From Mytilus californianus (lineage: Eukaryota; Mollusca; Bivalvia; Mytilida; Mytilidae): a DNA stretch of 64,000 nt. The position numbers were made by a program, and so were the translations under genes. Shown in pieces: positions 28,401 to 41,811 of this stretch (its first letter is position 1; each line of letters opens with the position of its first letter). The notes beneath the pieces were generated by a model. That model searched no databases. It was not told where the DNA came from and saw nothing but the letters and a program-made list of their open reading frames with translations. Location of the stretch: assembly GCF_021869535.1 (NCBI RefSeq), contig NW_026262712.1, positions 50,078,884 through 50,142,883 on the forward strand. The letters run 5' to 3'.

Positions 28401-31400
28401 ATTTTAATCAGAATATCATAAACCTTTTAAGAATCTTACTGCTAATGAATAAAGTTAACCATTCCGATATTTGTACTTAGCTTCCATCAATAGTTATGTC
28501 GTTACCGTATCCTTTTTTGACATTTACGAGCAATTTTGGAATAAGTTCACATATGCAACTGCTAATGCTGTGTATTTATCACAGATCAAATACCATTGAC
28601 TATTTGGAAGATGGGAATAGCAGCAGAAAAACAGTACAGAGAAGTTCTCCAAAGTGGTGTTGAAAATAGATATAAATGATACGTTTACCGGTCGTAGGAC
28701 CTTTTGGTGTGGGGAAAACGTGCCTTACCAGAAAATTGTTGAGAAAACAAATATCAGATGTAACGAGCACAAATGGTATAGAAATCATGACTCAAAAATG
28801 TAAAGTATGTTTAACAGATGATACTTGGATTTTCTCCCAAGGTAAGCAATTTACCTGATGTAATTGTTCATTACACTTCACAGTATGTTATTTAGGCTAT
28901 ACTCTAAACTACAATGTCTATATCTAACAACGGATATAATAATATCCGAATTGGCTTAAGGAATTTGGTTGTCAGAATATGTCTTTTTTTATTTTTATAT
29001 TCAGTTTTATTTGTAAACAATACGTTTATTCTTTTATATGAATTTTCATATTGGTATCAAGATACTCAATTTCGAAATCTGATTTGCAAGTGCACAATCG
29101 TGGACGACAAGCGCGTCTCTTATATTGAATTGTAAATCTGCTATCTCCGACGGGCCAAAACAGCGATTGCGTCCATGTGGGGATATTCAGCCTAGTAGTT
29201 AGTGCTATTGTGCTAGCATGAAATATCATTGATAAGGTATTTTTCGGTAAATGTTCTGTTAATAAAACATTTAAATTATCAAAAACAAATAAAAGATCAT
29301 TTATCCTAGTCATTAATAGCCTCAGCCCGATTTTTCACATCATTTAAGGATATTTGTTTGCAATGATCTACAATTTTTAAAAATTGAAATTATCTTGAAA
29401 CTGTTTCGATTCGAGCGTCTTCATATTTAGTTTCAAACCTGTTATATTTAATGAGCTTTTCCATAATTGTTCTGATATGAACAAACTGAATATCATTTGT
29501 AAATCAACAGTTGTATTAATTTTTTCCCAACTCTCTTATAAGCTAAATAAAGCTGATAACCTTTTATAGATATTCACTTTGATGCAAACCAAGAAAGAAA
29601 ATCAAGATTAATAAAGAACCTATTGGTCCCTCCTTTGAAAGGAAAGAAACAGTCAAATAAAACAGCAGAGGCGACACATATACCTGACCGTTATGTATCA
29701 GTAAAAGACGATAAGGCTGCCATCACCAATGCAAATGATCAAAGACATCAAATTTCTAAAATATCTCCAGATGTAGAGATTACTGAGGACGAAAAAAGCA
29801 AAACAAATCTTCCGACTATCACTGCTGTTAACGAAAATTATGAAAACACAGAAAAGAGGAACTCTAAACTGCAAGATAATATTTTAGCCCCTGCTGAGGT
29901 AAAAAATGGGGATTTATTTGCTGACCTGAAAGGTTGGTCCGAATCTGAAGCGTCATTAGACGACTTTGCTGAGGTGGCACTTTTGGATTTTGCTGGTCAA
30001 TACGAATTTTACGCAACTCACCAAACATTCTTAAATAAACATGCAATTTATTTGTTGGTTCTTGATGTTAGTAAGAACATAAAAGGATTAATGACATCTG
30101 AAGATGTAGATGAGAACTTTCTTGATTTGTCCGAGATTCCATTTGAAGACATTGGAGGTAAATATTTATCAGCATTTGATAAAATCCATGTACACCTATA
30201 ATTATGACTAGTCTCTTTATATGGGGTTGGTATATTGTTTTACCTCTGCCCGTCGATGTGTAACACATTTCTGTCGCTTTCGTTTCATCAACTTTACATG
30301 TCCTACCTTCTTGATTTCTGACATTAAGCTTCATCTGGTTATAATATACAGTATTGTACTTCCTTTTTGCTTAAAACTGATATCTTTATCATGTCATCCA
30401 TATATATGTTCCGGACCATATGAGTATTTGGACCATACGGATATGGTCATGACCATATGCGTATATACTCATATGGTCCGGGTAATTAATACTACGAACG
30501 TTGAACAGTAATTGCGTAAAGCATTACCCTTCAAGGTGTCAAAAAAATAAAATTTTCTAAAAATGAAATTTTGACTTGAATAATAATTATGTTTTCATTG
30601 TAACTTGATTAATGAAATAAAATGAATTTTACTCACAAGTTCAAATTATAGTAGAAGCATTGCTGCATGATCATTTATAATGTCTCTTTACGAAACACAT
30701 TATGTCGAATTCAAACATAATTACATTGTAAATGCATTGTAAAGCAAGAAGTCAACTCTTACTTTATTTTGGTATTTCAATTTGTTTTTTGGTAAATTAA
30801 AATTTCATGATCATTTTATTATCATTTCAAATTATTTTTAGTTATTAAATCATTTCATACTCCCTTTTATACGATTTACCATTACACTAGTTTATACGTT
30901 TATTCTTATGTAGAAATCACTGTTATTGTTAGATCGTATGAATATCAGTATGAACACACAAGTTAGGTGAAAATAATTGGAAATTAGAAGAAATTAAAAC
31001 AAAGCGAATCTTCACGCTGGGGAAAAAGAAAAGAAAAATGTCCATGCCCCAAATGCTTGTGGTTTCACGTACGGACAAAACTATCAACAGGATCGATGTG
31101 CTTAAAATTGACTCTAGATAGCTAAGGCAAGACAACAAATATACCAAGATTAAGATAATCGTTATGTATCAAATATAAAGGATTCAATCTAATAACTGTG
31201 CCTATTTTGGTTCAGAGAACAAGCTGTCTCTATTTAGGAAGTTTATTAGAAAAATACCTATATGGTCTGCATACTCATATGGTCCGGCCCGTTAATAACC
31301 AAACGAGTATATACTCATATGGTCATGACCATACGCCTACGGTCCAAATACTCATATGGTCTGGAACATATATATGAAATGTTTGTCAAATATCTCTTAG

Positions 31401-34400
31401 TCATACTTTCTGTATATTTACGGGAATGTGATTAATGGGCAATATCTTTTGTTATAGTTTTCTTTTGAAGACGATCTGTGGTTTTCATTATTTGTTTTTC
31501 TTCATCAATCGAAAACGGCAGTTGGCTTGAATGATTTTTGTGCATAATCATAAAAATGTTTGACCACATGCTTACTTACAAAAGCCAATTCAGTTACCAT
31601 GGAGAAAAATATAAATTGATTTTTGTTTTGCAATAAAACTTTTTTATGGCGTGGAGTTTCCTTCGCTGTTATCTTTTTTAATAAAATGTCAAACATAATT
31701 TGAAGAAGTGTATTTAAATTTATAGTGTATACTTAGTATGTAGGATATCATATTGATTTCTATGTCTGATAGTGAGGTCTTTCTAATAAATTTCATTCAT
31801 ATCATTTTGGAATATTTCCACGGCTAACGTTGTAAGTAACGTCCATAGGGAATATTTCCGCGGCTGCGAGTACTATTTGTAAGTTTGAGTATCGTATTAA
31901 AGAAAGTATCATTTCTGTTCCATATTAAATCAGATATTAAGTTTTTATTTTAAACCTTCAAAGGCTAATTATGATTAAGTTCGTTATAAATTATGTCCTT
32001 ATAAGTAATGTCCAAAGGGAATATTACTGCGGCTTACAGAGTTGTACTATGTTTTAGTTTGATCACATTTTAAAGGAAAGTGTCATTTCTGTTCCATACT
32101 AAATTCAGATAAGTGTTTATTTTGAACTTATAAAAACTAATTATGTATTAGTCACTTTTGTATCGTAAGCTTGATTTTTGCAAACTGTTAATATCTGCCT
32201 TGATGCTTTTTCAGAATACATAAACTTTTGGATGGATGCTATCCATTGTTATGGTGATGACGAAAAAGAAGGTGACAACACGAACGAAGCACTTCCCTCT
32301 ATTATTGTCGTTGGGACATGTTGTGACAAACTACAGGTGTCTTCTATGGTCTCATATATAATTTTAAGGATGTTCGCTACTCTGTTTTTAAAATAACAAG
32401 ATTTTAAAAAGACTGTTCTATAATGATAGTATATAAATAAAGGAACTAAAAAAGCAGAAAAAAATGAAGGGTCCGTGTGCTTGTTTTCGAGATATAAGCC
32501 ATTGAAAATTTGGCAGGAAATGATTCTCTCTAGATTTTTCATACATTTAACATTGGCACCTTTTTTCTTTCAAAAACAATGAAAAAATAACAAGGATTCT
32601 ATAAGATTTTCAAATATGGCTTTTTAAACTATATGTAATAAAATTATGAAAAGAAAAGTATGGGTTAGTGGACAAAATTATTTAATTGCCAAACATGGAT
32701 AAAACCAGAGGATTCCGAAAATCTGGCAAAAATTCATAAACAAGAGGAGCGAACATCCTTAAACAAATAAATAAAATATGACATTGTTAGACCATATTGA
32801 TATTGAAGGTGGTTGCTATATGTTAAAAATAACATAAATGATAAAACTAGATTATTATTTATAATACATTCAGTTTGAGGGGAACCACTTATAATTAGTC
32901 ATTGATACAGGGTATGTAGTTGTACTAACATTTGCATATCTCAATTCCGCAGAGATTATCACTTTGAATGCTTTAACATTATAAAGTATTGCCATTTCAA
33001 TATCAACATTTGAATTTTACTTTAAAAATAACATAACGCGAGACATATCTCTGTGTGAACTGTTTATTTAAGACTTTATGAGTTGTCCATTGATTTTCGC
33101 TGGTTAATCATAAAATATACCACGTTTGAAATACATTAGTAGAAGAAAGTAACGATTATCATTTTTCGAGATATCATGTGTTTTATGCAGTGATTATCAT
33201 AGAAAAGATAAAATCTCGGTTTTGCCTCTGAATTTCATCCAAGACTATTCGCAATCAAGTGTTAGATATAAGCAATCAAAAAATTAATATGCCTTTTGTG
33301 TTGTTAACTTTGTTATAAATTACTCTATAAATGTGTAGTCGTGTATATCAAAAGTAAATAAATTAAACATTATGCATGCTATTCCTTAAGCTGGTTATGT
33401 CTTAAACACACTATTTGTAGATTGATAAGGAAACAAGAAAATGGGAAATCCAGAAACAGTTTGACCAAATACTAGGGGACCATCCTAAACGAAAGCACAT
33501 AAAAGATTTTATCATGCTTTCAAACACCACTTCCACTGAATCCGATTTTGACGTCTTGCGAAACCGCATTGTACAACTAGCTTCAAAAGTTGAAACATGG
33601 GGACAACAACTGCCTACTCGTTGGATTAAGTATGAACAAGTCCTGGATCAACACAGAGAAAACCAAGATAGAGTCATGGCATATTAAGACATGAAAACAT
33701 TAAGGGAATCAGTTGGCCTATACATCGAAGACAGGAATGAGATGAATTTGTTTCTTAAATATCAACATGATATAGGAAATCTCATTTACTTTGAAGACAT
33801 TCCAGAGCTAGTAATTTTGCAACCACAGTGGTTAGTTGATGTGTTGAAATGTCTTGTGTCAGCGAGGAGGTTCCAGATCCAAAGAAACATTGTTTACAAC
33901 TCCGACTGGAAAGAGTTAGAAACAACAGGTAGACTGACAGAAGATTTGATCACACAGGCATTTACAGGAGAGGGAGACGGGACAGATTTTATTAAATACC
34001 GACATCACATTCTCCAAATCATGGAAAAGTTTGATATAATTGTCAAACCAGACATAGCTGAGGAAGAATCTGTATCATCACCAGAAGAAAAAGAAGAAAA
34101 TGATGAAATTAAAAAATCAAAAATACCAACTGTTCATTATTATGTGCCATGTTTGATTAAATCAAAGGCCATTAGCAATATAGTCGACAGTTTCAAAGTA
34201 GATGGACAGGATTTTAACAGGACATCTTGGATTTGTATGAATTTTGATTTTCTACCTCCTGCTTTCTTTAACCATGTCCTTGTAAATTATATACGCCGTT
34301 ATCAGATAAGTCGAGAACCATCAAAACATGGATGCAAATTAGCACTTTACCGCGGAATGGGAGTCTTCAATCTTGATTCATCGGGTCGAACAAAGCTGGG

Positions 34401-37400
34401 AGTTTGTGTTAGCAAACACGTGATTCTCTTTCAGATCTGGAAATGGGGTAAAAATTCCAAGCGGTCATTCAAATGTATCTGGGAACATGCAGAAGCCACC
34501 ATTACTGGAATAAAAGGGAGGTACAAGATGAATGTATCGTACACGATGAAAATCAAGTGCTGTAATGGAAGCTATGACAATCCAGATGGAATGGTGGAAA
34601 TGACAAAGTTGGAGTCTGACGACGAATATTTTTGTGATGAGCACGCAGTATTACATAACTCAAAGGACCTGTTAGACTCCTGGTTTAAGGTATAAATATA
34701 TAATATATTTACATATGAAACATGTTAACATGCATTGGATGTTTAAATGTTGGGTAAAATTTATATAAAGTATATAACGGAACAACAATTTAAAAAATGT
34801 TTAGTTGTTCAATTAGTTATTTCAAAGCTTCTACCCTTCCACAAAACTCGTTACATGTATATTATTTAATCAATTTTATTTGCGTTTCTTAAACACTAAT
34901 AATGGATTAAACATTGAATGAAAATTTGAAAAAAAATAATGAAGGTATTTGTTGTATATAAAATTGAGAATGGAAATGGGGAATGTGTCAAAGAGACAAC
35001 AACCCGACCATAGAGCAGACAACAGCCGAAGGCCACCAATGGGTCTTCAATGCAGCAAGAAACTCCCGCACCCGGAGGCGTCCTTCAGCTGGCCCCTAAA
35101 CAAATATGTATACTAGTTCAGTGATAATGGACGTCATACTAAACTCCAAATTATACACAAGAAACTAAAATTAAAAATGATACAAGACTAACAAAGGCCA
35201 GAGGCTCCTGACTTGGGACAGGCGCAAAAATGTGGCGGGGTTAAACATGTTTTTTGAGATCTCAACCCTCCCCCTATACCTCTAGCTAATGTAGAAAAAA
35301 CAAACGTACAACAGTACGCACAGTAAAACTCAGTTTAAGAGAAGTCCGAGTCCGATGTCAGAATAGGAAACAAAAGAAAATAAACAAAATGACAATAATA
35401 CATAAATAACAACAGACTACTAGCAGTTACTGACATGCCAGCTCCAGACCTCAATTAAACTGATTGAAAGATTATGTCTTCATCATATGAATATCAGGCA
35501 CAATCCCTCCTGTTAGGGGTTTAGTATTATACCGTCATAAAATATATGAGAAGAACACAACCCGTGTCATGCCAACAACTGGTTTTAGAATAAATATGTT
35601 TAATTCCGATGCAAAGACCCTATAAGTGAATCAATATTAAAGCCAAAATATGCAATCTTTAATGACCTGACAACAGTATCGTAACTATATCCCTTCTTAA
35701 TAAGTCTGTTTAAAGGTTTTGTTAGCTTTTGGGGTGAATACTGGCATTTTTGTGCTTTGTAAAGAATATTACCATAAAAGATTGGATGTGAAATACCCGA
35801 ACGTATAAGATGTCTACATGTTGAGTTATATTTACGAATGATGTCCTTATACCGATGATAAAATTTAGTAAATGTTTTGACTAGTTTATGATATCGAAAA
35901 CCCTGGTGTAACAATTTTTCAGTAGTATATAAATTTCTCTCGCTAAAATCTAATACGTTGTTACATAAACGAGCGAATCGTACAAGTTGAGATATATAAA
36001 CACCATAAGAAGGTGACAAGGGAACGTCGCCATCTAAAAATGGATAATTAACGATAGGAAATGAAAAATCATCTCTTTTATCATAAATTTTTGTATTAAG
36101 CTTCCCGTTAATGATATAGATATCAAGATCGAGGAAAGGACAGTGGTCATTGTTAGTATTAACTTTAATTAAAGTAAGTTCAACAGGATAAATTTCTTTA
36201 GTATACATACTGAAGTTGTCATTATTGAGAGCCAATATATCATCCAAATGTCTAAAAGTATTGTTAAATTTTTGTATCAGATGTTGTTTCGATGGGTCTT
36301 TGCTGATTTTAGTCATAAATTGTAATTCATAACAATACAAAAACAGGTCCGCAATAAGTGAAGCACAGTTAGTCCCCATTGGAATTCCGATAACTTGACG
36401 ATATACGGAATCTCCAAAGCGAACACAAAAGTTATCAAGTAAAAATTCAAGGGCAGATATAGTATCAAAGCATGTCCAATTGACATAGCTCTTTTGTTTG
36501 TTGCTACTAAAAAATGACCTAAAAGAGTTTGAACATATGTATTCGCATTCCGACTTTTTAAATGCCCATTTAATTAGGTGTGTGAATTTTTTCTTAATAA
36601 GAATATGAGGCAAAGTGGTATATAGGGTAGAAAAATCAAAACTTTGAACAGATTCAAAATCACCAATATATGCATGCAATTTATCAAGTACTTCCAACGA
36701 GTTTTTGACACTCCAAAAGTAGTTAATTCCACTATACATTCATGACACAAATCCTGTACACGTACTAGTAAAACTCGAAGCAAAGGAACGACACTGTCTG
36801 TATTGGCACCAAAAGCGAAAAGTGATGTAGTACCATGTTCACTGTACTTACGCAAATCTTTACAACTCGTAGGTCTAAATAGGAGCTTTGAAAATGAAGG
36901 ATGTTCTTACATTTAACAATTTTGTTGTCATGGATATGGTATTGTGCTAATGTCTACCTTTGGAAAATGAAATATTCCATTTTAGTGATATTTCATATTC
37001 AAATGATACTGCAGTCGTATGGAATAGTTTCAGTTACAGTCAGTCATATTTTCTGTTACAGTGTTAGGAACACTTTCTAAACAAGGCCCATGCATCAAAA
37101 TTTTAACGATTAATGACCCAAACTAAATGAAACGAATGCATTCTGCAAACTTCAAGTTTTACCATCATTCCTGTAAGGCTTTACCTCTTTTTTTATGAGC
37201 CATTAATTAATTTGTATTTCCTCTATGTTTTCCCGCATGTAGGAATAAACTTAGTTAATCTGTTGCTAATCAATTATAAATTATAAATGTTTTGAATTCA
37301 TTCTTCGCGCTCACTTATATAAATGTGTAACGTAAATGAGCTCAGCGTTAACTCTATGTCGACAATTTATAATGGTTTACCTTTTACAAATTGTGACTTG

Positions 37401-40400
37401 GATGGAGAGTTGTCTCATTGGCACTCATACCACATCTTCTTATATCTATATTTTTTAATTTAACAAGATCTATGTAAAGGAAAATTCTTTTTTTTCATTT
37501 CAAGTTCCATTAGGTTATGCTAAATATCTTCAGAGCTTAACATTCTTACATCATGACAAATCACATTCTTGTGTAAACATTATCTTACACGAAATAATGT
37601 TTTACTTGTGAGGAGTCGCACAAATTCCGTTTAAACTAAGATAATGTTGATACATAAATGCACATTATGTTGAGAGTTTTACAACAAACATTAAATACTT
37701 TAAAAAAAATGGGTGTATAGATAATGGTTTCCGCTAAATTAAATGTGAATTGATGTGACTCGCCAAAGTACGATGATTATATATTTGATATCCGATTTGC
37801 TAAAGTACGATGGTTATTGCTAAAGTATGATGGTGTGACCACTATAGTGCGATGATTATCAGGGTTATGTTTTGGTATCTGATCTAAAGAACGAAGTGTG
37901 ATGGTGTGACCCATTATAATGCGATGGTAATCAATGTTATGTTTTGGTATCTGATTTGCTAAAGAACGAAGTGTGATGGTGTGACCCACCTAAATTCGTC
38001 GATGTTTCTGCAGTAGCCGCAGTAGATGGTATACTTAAAAGCAATTGCATAACACGAGAAACTGTGTTGGTCATGATTCAGCTAAGGTTTGCTTAAGTGT
38101 AGGCTTGTTATAGCTATTTTACGAGGTGAAAGTACTGGTATTTTGTCAAACATTCCTACGTGATTATATAAAAGTAACGTTTAAAAGATTAAAATTATTA
38201 CCTACTAATGGCCAAAAAATGAATACCTACCATGTAAATGTGTAATTTATTTTAATCGCTGTCCAAAACATCTGACCTATTGAAATGAAATTAATTGTTT
38301 CCATAGATTGGCACATTTTATAGACACGTGTCTGTTGCTGAAGACTGTATGTTGAAATCCAGATGACTTCGTGTGAATTTTGCCGCTTTGTTGCTGTCTC
38401 ATGTCCATATACTCCTACATCTCCTTTAATTTAAACAACACTGGCAAACCAAACAAGTAATTTGTGTTTTCAATTAATTCAACAAAGAGCCATAGCGATT
38501 GGACTTTATTTATTGAGAGTCAAGTGATACAAATCTCATATTTAAAAATGTGATCTTAAGTACAATTAGTGCGGATCGAACGTTTTCATAACTGACGTAA
38601 TTTCTTGATCACGAAGTCGTCAACATTATACACTTACCCTTGCTACAACTGATACCATCTACTTCAATTTTTGCGATAATCTCTGTTCTCCAGTCCCCAC
38701 AAACAAAAATGAACAACGTCAAAATCGTACTTAATTAGCTCATGCCATCACACTTAATTTGACCATCACACTAAATTTGACCATCGCACTTTAAAGTCGT
38801 AAACATTTATTTTATTTTTCCAAAAATTGCAGTTACTCATTCAAGCACTGTAGCAATGACTGCTGAAAGGACGGTTCTTCGGTTGTCGTTATTCCACAAG
38901 CAGCCACACTAACCAAGATTTGAAATGTCGAACATCGATGACGAAAATTGACATCAAGACGCAAGTTCATATATTAGAATTAGAAAATAAAGCTTGAAAA
39001 AATAGAGATTTGTTTTCATTTAAGTTAATTTCGTGTGTTTTAATTTTTTTCTTTTGTGTTTTGTAGGAAGAATTGAATGCTAAAATGCTGAACTATGTAC
39101 GACTAGCGAAAACAGTTACAGACTTGATGCCGGAAGTAATGGTAGAACAATTAAAATCTGATGCATTCGACCTCACAGAAAATACCAGGTTGACATTTCG
39201 ATCTCTATTTACATCTTTCCAACTGCAAAACAAACATAAACCAACTACCGGAGAGTGGGCAAGTCCAATGTGCCCGAATGAAGACACTGAGATAGGTGTA
39301 GGTGATGATGTTAAACGTTGGCGTTTTATCCTCACTGAACTCAAGAATCATTCAAAAATCAGCGAAGAATCATTCGTAGCTCTTGAAAAGGTCTTGGCAA
39401 ATGTGTTTATCAGATCTGAGAAACTTTTCGAAAGTTACTCGTTTGTTAGCAAATATCAAAAGATAATGACTGGAACATTTGAAGCAAACGATTATGATTT
39501 CTATCTGCAGAAGGTAAAACATGGTTAGTATATATTAAACTTTAGCTTTAGATCAACTACTAAAATTGAGCGGTTCACTTCAATTCTTACATGTTCTTTT
39601 ACATTAAGAATATATCTATTTGAATAAAAGAAACAACAGTTTTCGGATTGTTTCAAACCGTTTCACTTTCAACAGAAAATATTAAATAAGGGGAATCACC
39701 ATTGCAACAACTCTTTGAGGGGTCCGTAGGTGGCCTGTTGGAAGGCAAAATGTCTGTCCCTATCTAATTCAACCTCATTTTCCAGTGGCTGTCTAAATTT
39801 CCTCTACCTTCATTCCAGACGGCCTCTATTACAGGACCTAACTATTGAATTTATTGTTAATTTGTTCTCTGCCTGAACATGCACGAAATATTTTCCATTT
39901 AATCGATCAATCATCGAATTTTTTAACATGTTTTATTTCTAAAATTACAGAAATTATCCCCGAAACATTCGAAATCAACATCAGACGCCATTACCAGATG
40001 ATTATGCAGGAAATATCTGTAAGCAAAGTATTGGACCAAATGATGACCCACTGTAGGTTATCAATTGAAGACAGACGCCATATTGAACACCATGTCAAAC
40101 AGACTGAACAAAATAAAGCGTTGCTAGATATAATCATTGATAGGAATCGTTCCACGTTTAATATATTTATTGATGCTTTGCGGGAAAGCGGATACGATGA
40201 TATAGCCGAACTACTCAGCTGCGATCTAGAAGATATCACAGTAGATACTAGAACAGCACAAATGGAAGGTATTGAAATTGTTTATGATTTGTGTGGTATC
40301 TAATTTAGAACTGTCCAAATAGGTACATTCATCTACAATTCTTACTTTAGTATATTTAAACATATATACATGACAATGCTTGGGCTTGGAGGCATGAACG

Positions 40401-41767
40401 TAATTTAACATATTCATTTATGGATTCGACAAATTTAATGTATTTTATTCGAAAATTGTTCGTTTTCCATCAAAAGATAATGCTACAATGGATGAAGACT
40501 TAAAGGTACTTTTTTTTACTTGCAATATATGAAGCGTATTTTTTTAACGATTTAAGTCTCTATATTTGACACTGAAGCATTTTTTTTAACTTTTAACAAC
40601 ACTTCGTGCCTTGTTGATTTAAGGAAGTCGAATATAAATTGCAGCCAATATAGCACAGTTTCTTAAATGATACAATTTACCCAAAATTAATCGATCACAG
40701 AATAAATCAAACATACAGTTTATAACGATTTCCTATCATCGATAAATCTGGCTATGTGGTATTTGTAATATTTTCTTAATCGACAAAAAAATTATATATA
40801 TACATGTAGTTACATTAACATATTGCTCTTTTCGACATATTTAAAATTGATGAAGGGACCCTGAAATTATATTTTGATGACAAGAAAAATAGTTGTCACA
40901 TGGCAACTAGTCTGTTGTACCCATTCTCCTTCAACTCAATTGTATTACTCAATGGAGGAAAATGAATTTTAAGATTGTAACAGTTGGAGATAAAATCAGA
41001 GGTTAAAAAGGTAGAAAATCATGGTGTACATAGACAGGTAACTCAATCCATGGTTGTCCTTCAATGGTCGAAATTAGAACTAAATACATAAATGATAAAC
41101 TTTCTGTAACGATCCCATACCTGAATTTGTCTTTTTTGTAAATAAAATTGTTTTTGCTTGTTTATATATCATAAATGCATATCTATTTACATATTTTTTG
41201 GTCTATTTAACTACTTATTTGATTTATTGTCGTACAATGATTATGTTAACGCTAAGATTGCCTCTAACGATTTCCTTTTTTTTCTATGTTCATTGTTATA
41301 ACCTGTATGTAGAATATCCTGCTCGTATATATATATATATATATATTTTATATGAAATTTGATATGAAATTTTAGAAATGTACCTGTTCATATCGCACAT
41401 TACTATTTTTATTAGAAGCATATCTATACAGTCTGTTGTAAATACCTATATAACCTATGTCAAATTTTTAAATTTTAGAATTGTACAAGCGTTTTTGTGT
41501 TCGGTTTTAATTGTATAAATTTCAAGACTGTTATAGTTAAATCAGAATAGATTGACATGATTCATTTTACATCATAATCATACTGATGAAGAATATCTGT
41601 TATCCGAAATATTTATAGATACTTACATTTATTGTTTCCTTTTTTTAATATTGGTGTTGTTTTGTACACTTTTTAGGCGTTTATATAATTTATTTATTGT
41701 GTACATGTATCGTTACTCGTATCGATCCAGCGCCCTCGTAAGAAAGATCGTTGACTATTATCTAGAC

Positions 41768-41811
<44 letters not shown>

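Larger units (their letters stand above)
30158..32214 (+). other. Intron 9, with a MITE and a tandem duplication
   Basis: The element at 30401-31376 and the duplicated segment at 31814-32155 are listed separately. The remainder shows nothing recognisable. The minus-strand frame 31505-31696 has no domain. Confidence 0.5.
34690..39066 (+). other. Intron 11, with a Penelope-like element and a repeat block
   Basis: The Penelope-like element (34960-36930) and the repeat block (37756-38800) are listed separately. A small reverse fragment of family G (GTCTCATTGGCACTCATACC) lies at about 37410-37430. I see no further exon. Confidence 0.5.
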
